The notes below the pieces were generated by a model. That model had not been told where the DNA came from. It did not search any database and worked only from the letters and a program-made list of their open reading frames with translations. Positions 1 through 8,082 of a stretch of DNA of 62,618 nucleotides are shown piece by piece (the stretch's first letter is position 1; every line of letters starts with the position of its first letter). This DNA is from Bacillota bacterium (lineage in GTDB: Bacteria; Bacillota; Clostridia; Caldicoprobacterales; DTU083). Position numbers and translations under genes: made by a program. The DNA is taken from assembly GCA_029549985.1 (NCBI GenBank), contig JAKPIB010000032.1, positions 1-62,618 on the forward strand, written 5' to 3'.

Positions 1-744
1 CAGGAAATTATTCTTCACGTAGTCCACCAGGCGCTCTACTTTCCCTTTTGTCTGGGGTCTCCTTGCACGGCATACTTTAGGTACAAAACCCATGTCTGCT
101 GCAAAGTCCTCAAACCTGCTGTTCCATATCGGTTTCCCTGCCTCAATGCCATTTATTACAGTCTTCATCCTGTCACTAAGAACTACCTCCGGAACTCCGC
201 CATAATACTCAAAGGCATTTACCATACATCTTAAGAGACTGTATATATCACAACGCTTGGTAAACTCAACATACTTGCTTCTTGAATTACCAAGTATCAT
301 CACGAAAACCGGAGTCTTATGAATTTTCCCCTTCTCATCTATGTAGTGCGCAATACCCCAGTCCATCTGCGCCTGTTCTCCAGGCTCTGTTTCATACCTT
401 CGCACTGCCGGAGCGCTTCTTGCAGGCCTGAATGGCTTTACATAGTCCTTGATTATGGTTATGCCGCCGGTATAGCCCATTCCCTGCAGCCTTTCCAATA
501 TCACTACACAGTTAAATATCCCTTTCGCCATCATCTCATTTATTGCAGGTTTGTATGGATCAAGCTTTGATGGCCTTTTCCTCCCTTTAAGACCATGCTC
601 AACTCTTGGCTGGTTAATATATTTTTTTACTGTGTTTTTTGATATGCCAAGTTCCTTTCCTATAGCATATGGACTCTTCCCTTTTTGTGCTTTTTCGCGT
701 ATCATATTAATTAGCCCACTCCTTATCATACGGTCAACCCCCAT
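1..744 (-). CDS. istA: IS21-family transposase IstA, 3' truncated by window edge
   Basis: The minus-strand reading frame is open from 744 to base 1 (248 codons, no stop). Seen: an N-terminal helix-turn-helix near residues 22-42 (AIGKELGISKNTVKKY), then an integrase-type DDE core. D128 lies in QMDWG, D191 in LSDRMKT and E237 in KGKVERLV, so the full catalytic triad is present in the visible part. In IS21 elements IstA cuts and joins the ends with help from the IstB ATPase. The start is uncertain: ATG 744 has no strong ribosome binding site, and ATGs at residues 6 and 14 are possible. Nothing suggests inactivation within the visible portion. Confidence 0.9.
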   Translation of the reverse strand, partial: MGVDRMIRSGLINMIREKAQKGKSPYAIGKELGISKNTVKKYINQPRVEHGLKGRKRPSKLDPYKPAINEMMAKGIFNCVVILERLQGMGYTGGITIIKDYVKPFRPARSAPAVRRYETEPGEQAQMDWGIAHYIDEKGKIHKTPVFVMILGNSRSKYVEFTKRCDIYSLLRCMVNAFEYYGGVPEVVLSDRMKTVINGIEAGKPIWNSRFEDFAADMGFVPKVCRARRPQTKGKVERLVDYVKNNFL

Positions 745-788
745 AAAAGTTTTCTTCTCACTTTTATGGTAACCGTTGGTTTGGTGTG

Positions 789-837
789 GGTCAATTTCTT
801 CCCGGCGTTATAGGTCAATTATATCCCGGCGTTTACA
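789..837 (-). repeat. IS21 terminal tandem repeats (two copies)
   Basis: Two near-identical units lie head to tail, 789-812 and 813-837. Each begins GGTCAATT and contains TCCCGGCGTT. On the minus strand the outer copy gives the element tip TGTAAACGCC. Multiple terminal repeats at IS21 ends are known IstA binding sites; that role here is inferred from position. Confidence 0.85.
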
Positions 838-1771
838 CCTGATATCATCGATACGAATAGGCTTGACTGAAAAGCATATAACAGACGTCATAAACAAGGC
901 AGACCTTAGTGAGCTGCACTTGAGAGAGACCGGGCAGATCCTGATAGCATCAAGTGCCCACAGCATGGTGTTCTCAACTCCCAAACCGGCAGCCGGCAAC
1001 TCCCTGGCAGACATGATATACAGCATCATCGATGAAGAAACACGCAATGAGTACAATATAACCAGACAAAGCATCGCGCAGGTTTTGGAGCATCCAAAGA
1101 TAAAAGACTTTCTGGCGAGAAAAACGGCAGGCTATCTGACAGACCTGATCAACGGCAGAACAGACGCATCGATCGCCAGGAGTGAGATCATAGACCTGCT
1201 CGTAGAAAATCCGGATATATTAACAGAAGCATTGGGCGGTGAACCCACAGAGGCGGATTATGAGATGATAATCAGATATATACCGGAATCAGTGACATTG
1301 AGCAGCATTATTGACGGCCTGGCTGAGAGCCTGGGCGGCGATCCGACAAATGGTTCTGATAGTGCAAACAGCGAAGCCAATCGGTTGCTTGGTATTGTTT
1401 CAACTGTACAGGCAGTTTTATCTGTCAGGTCAATGGTATTGATGACGATCCTGTTGGCATTGGTTCTGTCAGCATTGGTGTTGATGAACAAGGACAACCG
1501 GCTGATATCTCTGGTATACACAGGTGCATCATTTGCTGCCGCCGGAGCTGTGTACTTTGCCTTATGGCTGCTGATCAAGCCTATCATTACTGCAGTGAGC
1601 TCCAGCATAAATATAAAGCCCGATCTGCAGTTGCTGCTGCTGGCCAGGGCAAAGATCGCAGTATTGTGCTTTGGTCTTTCAGCTTTGTTGATAGGCGCTG
1701 CGATGGTTGCCGGATACTTTGTTCTCAAGAGGTTCAACATAAAGTTGTTCAAGAAGGCACAGCCTGTATAA
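838..1771 (+). pseudogene. Membrane protein remnant, 5' end removed by IS21 insertion
   Basis: The open frame runs to a stop at 1771, but its apparent N-terminus (776-837) is IS21 terminal DNA, so the native start has been lost. The surviving part codes for about 310 residues. The first two thirds are soluble and helical. Three hydrophobic segments follow, at about ORF residues 222-240, 247-270 and 291-320, ending in a Lys-rich tail (FKKAQPV). I do not recognise the family. Re-initiation from an internal ATG is possible but no good ribosome binding site was seen, so a non-functional fragment is likelier. Confidence 0.7.
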
Positions 1772-1787
1772 AGATTTAAAAAACAAG

Positions 1788-1816
1788 TTGACAAATGAGT
1801 AGATGCTGCGTATAAT
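1788..1816 (+). promoter_or_regulatory. Promoter of the T-box-controlled ABC transporter operon
   Basis: TTGACA at 1788-1793 and TATAAT at 1811-1816 are separated by 17 bp, a perfect sigma-A consensus. Transcription would start just before the T-box stem I. Confidence 0.9.
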
Positions 1817-1821
1817 ATCAA

Positions 1822-2123
1822 ACTAAATAGTCTGAATAATCTGATTGATCAAAGACAATGACCGGGAAGTAGTAACGGCAAGCCTGGTCCGACAGAGAGC
1901 TTTCGGCAGGTGAGATGAAAGCAGGATACAGATGCCGCGAATTCATCCCGAGAGTCGCACACTCAAAGGCGGCTTATTTGAGCCTGCCGAGTAGGCTGTG
2001 TCGGAGTCCAACCGTTACAGTGGAGGAGCAATGTTGGTTGCTCGCTGAGGTTGCATTTTTGCAACGAAGACAAGGTGGTACCGCGATATATTCGCCCCTG
2101 TTATATTTAACAGGGGCGTTTTT
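1822..2123 (+). promoter_or_regulatory. T-box leader, specifier UUC (tRNA-Phe)
   Basis: T-box RNAs bind uncharged tRNA and switch between a terminator and an antiterminator. Seen: the conserved T-box sequence GGTGGTACCGCG near 2074-2085 and a terminator hairpin at 2093-2123. Stem I carries the AGTA element near 1871-1874, AGAGAG, and the GGTGAGA loop. Pairing CGGC (1876-1879) with GCCG (1934-1937), and GGGA (1864-1867) with TCCC (1946-1949), places the specifier-loop 3' strand as CGAA-UUC-A. The specifier is therefore UUC at 1942-1944. This predicts that the downstream transporter is made when charged tRNA-Phe is scarce. Confidence 0.92.
2093..2123 (+). terminator. T-box intrinsic terminator
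   Basis: The 11-bp stem CGCCCCTGTTA (2093-2103) pairs with TAACAGGGGCG (2108-2118) and is followed by TTTTT. It is the off-state structure of the leader and competes with the T-box antiterminator. Confidence 0.92.
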
Positions 2124-2188
2124 AATACCAATGTTTAATATTTAACTATATAAATCCATTATATCAAATGTATCAGGGAGGAATGGAA

Positions 2189-3169
2189 ATGAATAGGACG
2201 ATTAGGATTCTGATTGCTTTGCCTGTTGTATTGATCTTGATCTTAACTGCAGCCGCATGTACAGCGGGTGACCAAAAAACGACCATCGGAATAATCCAAT
2301 ATGGCGAACACCCTGCTCTGGACGCGGCCCGACAAGGCTTTATCGATTCACTTAAGGACGAAGGGTATGTTGATGGAGATAACATTAAGATCGATTATCA
2401 GAACGCCCAGTTCGATCAAAGCAACTTGTCTACTATCAGCGACCGCTTTGTAAGCAACAAGGTGGACCTGGTCCTGGCTATTGCCACTGACGCGGCCCAG
2501 GCCATAGCCGGCAAGACAAAGGATATCCCGATATTGGGCACAGCGATCACAGACTACGTAACTGCAGGCCTGGTCAAATCCAATGAAGCCCCTGGGGGCA
2601 ATGTAAGCGGGACGACAGACATGAATCCCATCAAGGAACAGATAGACTTGCTGCTGAAGCTTGTGCCTGATGCCGGTACTATCGGAGTGTTGTATACCTC
2701 TAGCGAGGACAATTCGGTCCTTCAAGCCAAGATCGCCAAGGAGATAATCGAAGCTAAGGGCCTTAAGTATGTTGAGGTCACCATCACCAATTCAAATGAG
2801 GTCCAGCAGGCCACACAGTCTATAGTGAGCATGTGCGATGCTATATATATACCGACTGACAATGTCTTTGCATCTGCTATGCCCCTCGTATACGGTGTGA
2901 CCAAAGAGTCAAAAACCCCGGTCATATGCGGTGAGGCCAATATGGTCAAAAACGGCGGACTGGCCACCCTTGGCATAGATTACTACAACCTGGGCTACCA
3001 GACGGGCAAGATGGCAGTAAAGGTGCTGAAGGGTGAGGCAAAGCCGGCTGATATGCCCATAGAGAGGCAGGAGAAGTTCGACTATGCTATCAATGGAGAA
3101 GTGGCCGAGGAAATAGGCGTAGAAATCCCTGATGACCTAAAGGAATATATCCTGAAAAACGATAACTGA
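2189..3169 (+). CDS. ABC transporter substrate-binding lipoprotein (TrpX/PF04392 type)
   Basis: Membrane-anchored binding protein, 326 aa. A lipoprotein signal peptide ends at C24 (TAAAC). The mature protein has the two-lobed periplasmic-binding-protein pattern of the ABC_sub_bind (PF04392) family, with TIGIIQYGEHPALD at the start of lobe 1. Start ATG 2189 was chosen because GGGAGG at 2176-2181 is 7 nt away; ATG 2168 lies upstream of this site and ATG 2183 is too close. First gene of a three-gene importer of the trpXYZ type. The Phe T-box implies phenylalanine or a related aromatic amino acid as ligand; that is inference, since the family as a whole has varied ligands. Confidence 0.88.
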   Translation: MNRTIRILIALPVVLILILTAAACTAGDQKTTIGIIQYGEHPALDAARQGFIDSLKDEGYVDGDNIKIDYQNAQFDQSNLSTISDRFVSNKVDLVLAIATDAAQAIAGKTKDIPILGTAITDYVTAGLVKSNEAPGGNVSGTTDMNPIKEQIDLLLKLVPDAGTIGVLYTSSEDNSVLQAKIAKEIIEAKGLKYVEVTITNSNEVQQATQSIVSMCDAIYIPTDNVFASAMPLVYGVTKESKTPVICGEANMVKNGGLATLGIDYYNLGYQTGKMAVKVLKGEAKPADMPIERQEKFDYAINGEVAEEIGVEIPDDLKEYILKNDN

Positions 3170-3190
3170 AGATTGGAATAGGTGGATGCA

Positions 3191-4102
3191 ATGGTGCAGA
3201 TCTTATCCGGAGCCGTTTCCCTTGGCCTCCTTTGGGCTGTTATGACAATTGGCGTATATATAACCTACCGCATACTCAATATAGCGGATCTGACGGTTGA
3301 AGGCAGCATCACCATGGGGGCGTCGATAGCGGCTATAACCATGTTAAATGGCACAGATCCATATGTTTCACTGTTTCTTGCGTTGCTGGGGGGCATGGCT
3401 GCCGGTCTGGCTACAGGGCTGCTGATCACCAGGTTCAAGATACCTCCGCTTTTGTCGGGCATTCTTACCATGATCGCCCTGTATTCCATAAATTTGAGGA
3501 TAATGGGGACATCGAACCTGTCATTGTTGAAGAAAAAGGACTTTTCTGAAATGAACACTGTGTATACACCCTTTGAGTCCCTGGGACTGGATAGGAATGA
3601 AGCAGCCATAGTTGTCGGCCTTCTGGTCGTAGCCACCCTGGTCGCGATCCTCTACTGGTTCTTCGGCACTGAAATAGGCTGCGCCATACGGGCGACCGGC
3701 AACAATCCGAATATGGTGCGGGCTCAGGGTATAAATACGGATACGACGGTCATCCTGGGCCTAGTCCTGAGCAACGGCCTGGTAGCTATAAGCGGGGGCT
3801 TGATTGCTCAAAGCCAGAGGTTTGCGGATATACAAATGGGCACAGGCTCAATAGTGATAGGGCTGGCTTCAGTGATCATAGGAGAAGTACTTTTTGGCAA
3901 GAACGGGTTTTTAAGAAGGCTAATATCGCTGGCGCTAGGTGCTGTGACCTACCGTGTGATCATTGCCCTGGTGCTTAAAATGGGCATGCCCGCCAATGAC
4001 CTTAAGCTCTTTACGGCGATAACCGTAGCTGCAGCTTTGGCGCTGCCTGTATTCAAAGAGTATCTGATCACACTTAAAAAATCCGCCAGGGCAGGTGAGT
4101 GA
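3191..4102 (+). CDS. ABC transporter permease (LIV-type, PF02653)
   Basis: Integral membrane permease, 303 aa, with about eight to nine hydrophobic segments and the BPD_transp_2 loop region around GTEIGCAIRATGNNPNMVRAQG. That loop normally contacts the ATPase. It partners the binding protein 21 bp upstream and the ATPase whose start follows its stop. ATG 3191 is preferred over GTG 3182 because AGGTGG (3180-3185) lies 5 nt before it. It likely imports the aromatic amino acid bound by the upstream lipoprotein. Confidence 0.88.
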   Translation: MVQILSGAVSLGLLWAVMTIGVYITYRILNIADLTVEGSITMGASIAAITMLNGTDPYVSLFLALLGGMAAGLATGLLITRFKIPPLLSGILTMIALYSINLRIMGTSNLSLLKKKDFSEMNTVYTPFESLGLDRNEAAIVVGLLVVATLVAILYWFFGTEIGCAIRATGNNPNMVRAQGINTDTTVILGLVLSNGLVAISGGLIAQSQRFADIQMGTGSIVIGLASVIIGEVLFGKNGFLRRLISLALGAVTYRVIIALVLKMGMPANDLKLFTAITVAAALALPVFKEYLITLKKSARAGE

Positions 4103-4104
4103 AC

Positions 4105-4899
4105 ATGCTGATAGTAAGCGGCTTGTACAAAACATTCAATGCAGGTACGGTAAACCAGAAGGAAGCCTTGAAAAATCTGAGCCTTCATGTTGAGAAGGGG
4201 GATTTCGTTACGGTCATAGGGGGCAATGGAGCAGGCAAGTCAACGCTCTTGAACTGCATTGCCGGTGTATATCCCCCTGACCAGGGCTGTATAATCATAG
4301 ACGGGACAAATGTGACCAGGCTGCCTGAGCACAAGCGCGCCCCAGTCATGGGCAGGGTTTTTCAGGACCCGATGATGGGTACCGCTTCAGACATGGGCAT
4401 AGAGGAAAACCTTGCCCTGGCATACCGCCGCGGGCAGCGCAGGGGTCTTAAGTGGGGTATCACGTCCAGGGAACGGGAGCTGTACAGAACCCTGCTCAAA
4501 ACACTTGACCTTGGGCTTGAGGACCGACTGAGCACCAAGGTAGGCCTGCTCTCCGGAGGCCAGCGGCAGGCCCTTACTCTCCTTATGGCTGTGCTCAAAA
4601 AGCCAAAGCTCCTGCTGCTTGACGAGCATACTGCTGCCCTTGACCCAAAAACTGCTGAAAAGGTGCTGGTCCTGACTGATCATCTGGTAAAGGAATATGA
4701 TTTGACCACACTTATGGTGACCCACAATATGCGGGATGCGATAAGGCACGGCAACCGCCTGATCATGATGCATGACGGGAGGATAATATTGGACATAAAG
4801 GGCGAGGAAAAGAAAAAGCTTACAGTAGAAGCCCTGATAAACAGGTTTGGAAGGGCCAGTGGTGAAGATTTCGCCTTTGACCGGGCCTTGCTTTCATAA
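4105..4899 (+). CDS. ABC transporter ATP-binding protein
   Basis: Cytoplasmic ATPase, 264 aa. Walker A GGNGAGKST is at residues 39-47, signature LSGGQRQ at 149-155, Walker B LLLLDEH near 169-175, and a switch histidine lies in VTHNM. The residue after the catalytic Glu is His (DEH) instead of the usual Pro (DEP); the catalytic Asp-Glu pair is intact. ATG 4105 follows AGGTGAG at good spacing; a GTG at 4099 overlaps the permease stop and is the alternative. Third gene of the T-box operon, drives uptake by the upstream permease. Confidence 0.9.
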   Translation: MLIVSGLYKTFNAGTVNQKEALKNLSLHVEKGDFVTVIGGNGAGKSTLLNCIAGVYPPDQGCIIIDGTNVTRLPEHKRAPVMGRVFQDPMMGTASDMGIEENLALAYRRGQRRGLKWGITSRERELYRTLLKTLDLGLEDRLSTKVGLLSGGQRQALTLLMAVLKKPKLLLLDEHTAALDPKTAEKVLVLTDHLVKEYDLTTLMVTHNMRDAIRHGNRLIMMHDGRIILDIKGEEKKKLTVEALINRFGRASGEDFAFDRALLS

Positions 4900-4913
4900 A
4901 CTTCTATGAATAT

Positions 4914-4942
4914 TTGACCTTATCATAAATTTGTACTATAAT
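4914..4942 (+). promoter_or_regulatory. Promoter of the c-di-AMP riboswitch transcript
   Basis: TTGACC at 4914-4919 and TATAAT at 4937-4942 with a 17-bp spacer. It lies 15 bp after the stop of the ABC ATPase, giving the next gene its own transcription unit. Confidence 0.88.
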
Positions 4943-4965
4943 AAATAAACATAAATTTAACAGAA

Positions 4966-5092
4966 AGCTGAATTTCTGCAAGCCACTCTGCGGCAGGATA
5001 CGGGGGAACCAATCATTTGGGGTGAATCCGGAGCGATCCGGTAGGGCTAATTACTTTCGGTCCGAATCCGTCAGCTAACCTCGGAAGCTTTG
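4966..5092 (+). promoter_or_regulatory. c-di-AMP riboswitch (ydaO-yuaA class)
   Basis: The conserved blocks of this RNA class appear in order: GGGGGAACCA near 5003, GGGGTGAATCC near 5019, GTAGGG near 5041, and GTCCGAATCCG followed by TCAGCTAACCTCGG near 5060-5084. They match my recollection of the Bacillus ydaO leader almost block for block. The class senses cyclic di-AMP and normally turns genes off when ligand is high. A terminator follows at 5123-5166 and the controlled gene starts at 5203. The exact 5' boundary is approximate. Confidence 0.92.
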
Positions 5093-5122
5093 AAGGTATA
5101 TCGAAAGGTATTTATGCCTTTG

Positions 5123-5166
5123 AAGCGATTTTCACGCAGACAGCGTGGCGATCGCTTTTATTTTTA
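5123..5166 (+). terminator. Riboswitch expression-platform terminator
   Basis: AAGCGAT (5123-5129) pairs with ATCGCTT (5151-5157), with an inner CACGC/GCGTG stem (5133-5137 and 5143-5147). A U-rich tail TTTTATTTTT follows. It lies between the c-di-AMP aptamer and the ribosome binding site, as expected for a transcription-attenuating off switch. Confidence 0.88.
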
Positions 5167-5202
5167 CTTACACATCTGAGTATAATCAAGGGAGGTATGC
5201 AT

Positions 5203-6588
5203 ATGAATGTAAAGTTCAACAAGAAAACCAAAATGATGGAGATCGAGTATCAGTTCAGGGAAGTGGACGAACCCAATCTGTTCAGAAACATTTATCCGTA
5301 CAATGAGGTGCCCAGGATAGTCTTCAACCACCGGGTAGTGCCCTTGAATATACCTGAGAAGCTGTATATAACCGACACCACTTTTCGTGACGGCCAGCAG
5401 GCCAGGTCTCCCTACACCGTTGATGAGATATGCGCCCTATTCGACTTGCTGCATAAGCTGGACAATGGCAGCGGGATCATCAGGCAGACGGAGTTTTTCC
5501 TGTATACGAAGGTGGACAGGGAGGCGGTGACCAAATGCATGGAAAAGGGTTATGACTATCCCGAGGTCACTGCATGGATAAGGGCCAAAAAGGAGGATTT
5601 CCAGCTTGTAAAGGATATGGGCATAAAAGAGACAGGCATCCTTGTATCCTGTTCTGACTACCATATATTCAAGAAGCTGAAAATGAACAGGTCCCAGGCA
5701 ATGAACACATATCTTGAAATAGTATCTGCCGCCCTTGAGGCCGGCATAATCCCAAGGTGCCATTTTGAAGATATAACCCGGGCTGATTTCTATGGCTTTG
5801 TGCTTCCCTTTGTGAACAAGCTGATGGAATTATCCTCGCAGGCCAAGATTCCGGTCAAGATCCGGGCATGTGATACCCTTGGCCTGGGAGTCAGCATACC
5901 TGGCGTTGCCCTGCCCCGAAGCGTGCCCCAGATCATCTACGGCCTGGTCAACTACGGCGATGTCCCCTCGGAGTGGCTTGAGTGGCATGGGCACAATGAC
6001 TTCTATAAAGCGGTATCCAATTCTACAGCAGCGTGGCTCTACGGAGCCTCTTCAGTAAACACATCCCTGCTTGGCATAGGCGAGAGGACCGGAAATACCC
6101 CCCTTGAAGCCATGGTTATCGAATACACCCAGCTCAGGGGCAGTGACGGCGGCATGAACCTAAAGGTGATAACCGAAATAGCCGAGTATTTTGAAAACGA
6201 GCTCAACTATGAGATACCGCCGAGGACACCCTTTACAGGACGGGCTTTCAATGCGACCAGGGCGGGCATACATGCTGACGGCCTCCTGAAGGACGAGGAG
6301 ATATACAATATATTCGATACCACCAAGCTGCTTGGCAGGCCGCCGGTAGTTGTGATAGACGCTCATTCGGGCTTAAGCGGGATCGCAGCCTGGCTCAACA
6401 GCTATTTTATGCTCAAGGGGGACAGGGCTATCGATAAGAGGGACGAAAGGATCGTAGAGATCAAGAAATGGATAGACGACGAATACGCCAACGGCAGGAC
6501 GACCGTCATCGGCGACTCCGAGATGGAGTGGCTTGCCAAAAGGTATTTCCCAGAGCTGCTATCATTAAGGCAGAGCAGGGTAGAGTAG
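5203..6588 (+). CDS. Re-citrate synthase / homocitrate-isopropylmalate synthase-like enzyme
   Basis: HMGL-like (PF00682) TIM-barrel aldolase of 461 aa. Seen: the N-terminal catalytic motif TDTTFRDGQQ (about residues 57-66), the metal-binding HGHND (about 262-266), and GIGERTGNTPLEAMV. Members of this clostridial subfamily are often annotated as isopropylmalate or homocitrate synthase, but the best-studied relatives are the Re-face citrate synthases of anaerobes such as Clostridium kluyveri. These condense acetyl-CoA with oxaloacetate to start citrate, 2-oxoglutarate and glutamate synthesis. No leuBCD genes are nearby, which favours this reading. ATG 5203 lies 7 nt after GGGAGG (5190-5195); ATG 5197 is too close. 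It is a single-gene unit behind a c-di-AMP riboswitch. Confidence 0.72.
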   Translation: MNVKFNKKTKMMEIEYQFREVDEPNLFRNIYPYNEVPRIVFNHRVVPLNIPEKLYITDTTFRDGQQARSPYTVDEICALFDLLHKLDNGSGIIRQTEFFLYTKVDREAVTKCMEKGYDYPEVTAWIRAKKEDFQLVKDMGIKETGILVSCSDYHIFKKLKMNRSQAMNTYLEIVSAALEAGIIPRCHFEDITRADFYGFVLPFVNKLMELSSQAKIPVKIRACDTLGLGVSIPGVALPRSVPQIIYGLVNYGDVPSEWLEWHGHNDFYKAVSNSTAAWLYGASSVNTSLLGIGERTGNTPLEAMVIEYTQLRGSDGGMNLKVITEIAEYFENELNYEIPPRTPFTGRAFNATRAGIHADGLLKDEEIYNIFDTTKLLGRPPVVVIDAHSGLSGIAAWLNSYFMLKGDRAIDKRDERIVEIKKWIDDEYANGRTTVIGDSEMEWLAKRYFPELLSLRQSRVE

Positions 6589-6598
6589 CAGATCATCT

Positions 6599-6630
6599 CG
6601 GCTTTGGACCGGATCCAAAGCCGTTTTTTT
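6599..6630 (+). terminator. Terminator after the citrate-synthase-like gene
   Basis: CGGCTTTGGA (6599-6608), loop CCGGA, TCCAAAGCCG (6614-6623), then seven T. A strong intrinsic terminator 10 bp after the stop codon. Confidence 0.95.
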
Positions 6631-6715
6631 ATGTGAACGCTTCATTATTTTATAAGGTATGCATAGTATATATTCAAATAAACTAAAATTTTAATAATTT
6701 ATCTTACTAAAGTAC

Positions 6716-6744
6716 TTGACTGACATGTATATGTATAGTAATAT
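6716..6744 (+). promoter_or_regulatory. Promoter of the liv operon
   Basis: TTGACT at 6716-6721 and TAATAT at 6739-6744 with 17-bp spacing, 28 bp before the livJ start codon. Confidence 0.75.
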
Positions 6745-6771
6745 TGGTATTAAAAAATTTGGAGGGATACG

Positions 6772-7923
6772 ATGAAAAGGATTTGTCTGGTACTAGCATT
6801 CTTATTCGCAGCCATAGCTTTAGCAAGTTGTGGTTCGGGATCTGACAGTGATGTGATCAAGATCGGTGTCAACTATGAGCTTTCAAAAGATGTTGCAACC
6901 TATGGACAAAGCTCGGTAGAGGGTATAGAGCTGGCCATTGAGCAGATAAATGAAGCAGGTGGCGTAAATGGTAAGAAGATCAAGCTGATCAAGTATGATA
7001 ACGAATCCAACCCATCCATAGCTCTGACACTTACGACCCGGCTTATGACCCAGGACAAGGTCGTTGCCGTACTAGGGCCTGCTACATCAGGCGCATTCGG
7101 TTCAACCATACCTTTGGCGATGCAGCATAAGATACCGATAGCATCAGGCTCTGCTACAGCTGACGGGCTGCTGGTAGATGAGAATGGCAATGTCAAGGAA
7201 TATGCGTTTCGTATTTGCTTCAATGATTCCTATCAGGGTAGAGCAATGGCGAATTTTGCCCTGAACAACCTGAAAAAGACCAAGGCGGTCATAATCAAGG
7301 ATAACTCCAGCGATTACGGAAAAGGACTGGCTGAAAACTTTAAAAAGACATTTACAGACAACGGTGGTACAATAGTTGCTGAAGAGGCTTATGTGAAGAA
7401 TGAGGTCGACTTCAACGCTATCCTGACTGGTATAAAAGGCAAGGATTTTGATGTCATATTCATACCGGGATACTACAACGAAGCAGGACTGATAATCAAG
7501 CAGGCCCGTGCGATGGGCATAGATGTACCCATCCTCGGCGCCGATGGCTTTGATTCACCGGAGCTTGTCAACCTGGCCGGCGAAGATGCATTGAATGATG
7601 TATACTTCTCCAACCATTACTCACCCTTGGATGAGAGCCCTGTAGTGGTCGACTTCATAGAAAGCTTCAAGAAAAAGTACAATAAAGAACCTGACGCGTT
7701 CAACGCACTGGGTTATGACCTGGCCAACTTTGTGGTGGATGGTATAAAGAGGGCTGAAAGCCTTACCGGTAAGGCAGTCAAGGATGCGCTGGAAGCTACC
7801 AAGGACTTCGAAGGCGTGACCGGTTCCTTCAGCATCGATGAGAACCATGACCCTGTAAAAGCCCTGATAATAATCGAGCTTCAGAATGGCAAACAGGTGT
7901 CCACAATCAGAGCAGGGAACTAA
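6772..7923 (+). CDS. livJ: Branched-chain amino acid ABC transporter substrate-binding lipoprotein
   Basis: Lipoprotein, 383 aa, with a signal peptide ending at C20 (LASC). The mature part is a Peripla_BP_6 (LivJ-type) binding protein beginning IKIGVNYELS and containing the typical AVLGPATSGA segment of lobe 1. It captures leucine/isoleucine/valine or a related amino acid outside the membrane and hands it to LivH/LivM. ATG 6772 follows GGAGGG. It is first in the operon and is separated from livH by a perfect hairpin that may raise its mRNA level relative to the permease genes. Confidence 0.92.
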   Translation: MKRICLVLAFLFAAIALASCGSGSDSDVIKIGVNYELSKDVATYGQSSVEGIELAIEQINEAGGVNGKKIKLIKYDNESNPSIALTLTTRLMTQDKVVAVLGPATSGAFGSTIPLAMQHKIPIASGSATADGLLVDENGNVKEYAFRICFNDSYQGRAMANFALNNLKKTKAVIIKDNSSDYGKGLAENFKKTFTDNGGTIVAEEAYVKNEVDFNAILTGIKGKDFDVIFIPGYYNEAGLIIKQARAMGIDVPILGADGFDSPELVNLAGEDALNDVYFSNHYSPLDESPVVVDFIESFKKKYNKEPDAFNALGYDLANFVVDGIKRAESLTGKAVKDALEATKDFEGVTGSFSIDENHDPVKALIIIELQNGKQVSTIRAGN

Positions 7924-7978
7924 ATCATAGGTATAAATCCTAATCCATGCAAAATATTGAATCAAAAGCTTGTATTTG

Positions 7979-8007
7979 CATATAAGTGGGTTATACCCAC
8001 TTATATG
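7979..8007 (+). promoter_or_regulatory. Perfect intercistronic hairpin between livJ and livH
   Basis: CATATAAGTGGG (7979-7990) and CCCACTTATATG (7996-8007) form a 12-bp perfect stem with a TTATA loop. No clear U-tract follows, so it is better read as an mRNA stabiliser, processing site or partial attenuator than as a full terminator. Confidence 0.7.
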
Positions 8008-8082
8008 TATTTTGATATAAGATTTTGGACCGGAAAGTGAACTTATCTGGCATTAACAGGTGATTGAAGGAAGGGATGTTCC

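Larger units (their letters stand above)
1..837 (-). mobile_element. IS21-family insertion sequence, partial (upstream end and 5' part of istA)
   Basis: The element reads on the minus strand from its terminus at 837 and leaves the window at base 1. The terminus begins TGTAAACGCC, the TG start typical of IS21 elements. It carries two tandem copies of an about 25-bp terminal repeat, followed by an IstA-type transposase. The distal part (rest of istA, istB and the other end) is outside the window, so a target duplication cannot be checked. The flanking gene remnant at 838-1771 shows that the element landed inside a coding region. Confidence 0.9.

Noticed and set aside
319-772. Two plus-strand open frames (83 and 73 aa)
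   Set aside because: They run antisense to the clear IstA frame on the minus strand and have no recognisable protein features.
1258-1821. 187-aa minus-strand open frame
   Set aside because: It is antisense to the membrane-protein remnant and shows no domain; it also runs into the T-box promoter.
1915-2145. 76-aa open frame
   Set aside because: It lies wholly inside the T-box leader and terminator, which explain the sequence better.
5203-6588. Assignment as leuA (2-isopropylmalate synthase)
   Set aside because: No LeuA C-terminal regulatory domain pattern or leuBCD neighbours are seen; the N-terminal motif context fits the Re-citrate synthase subfamily better.
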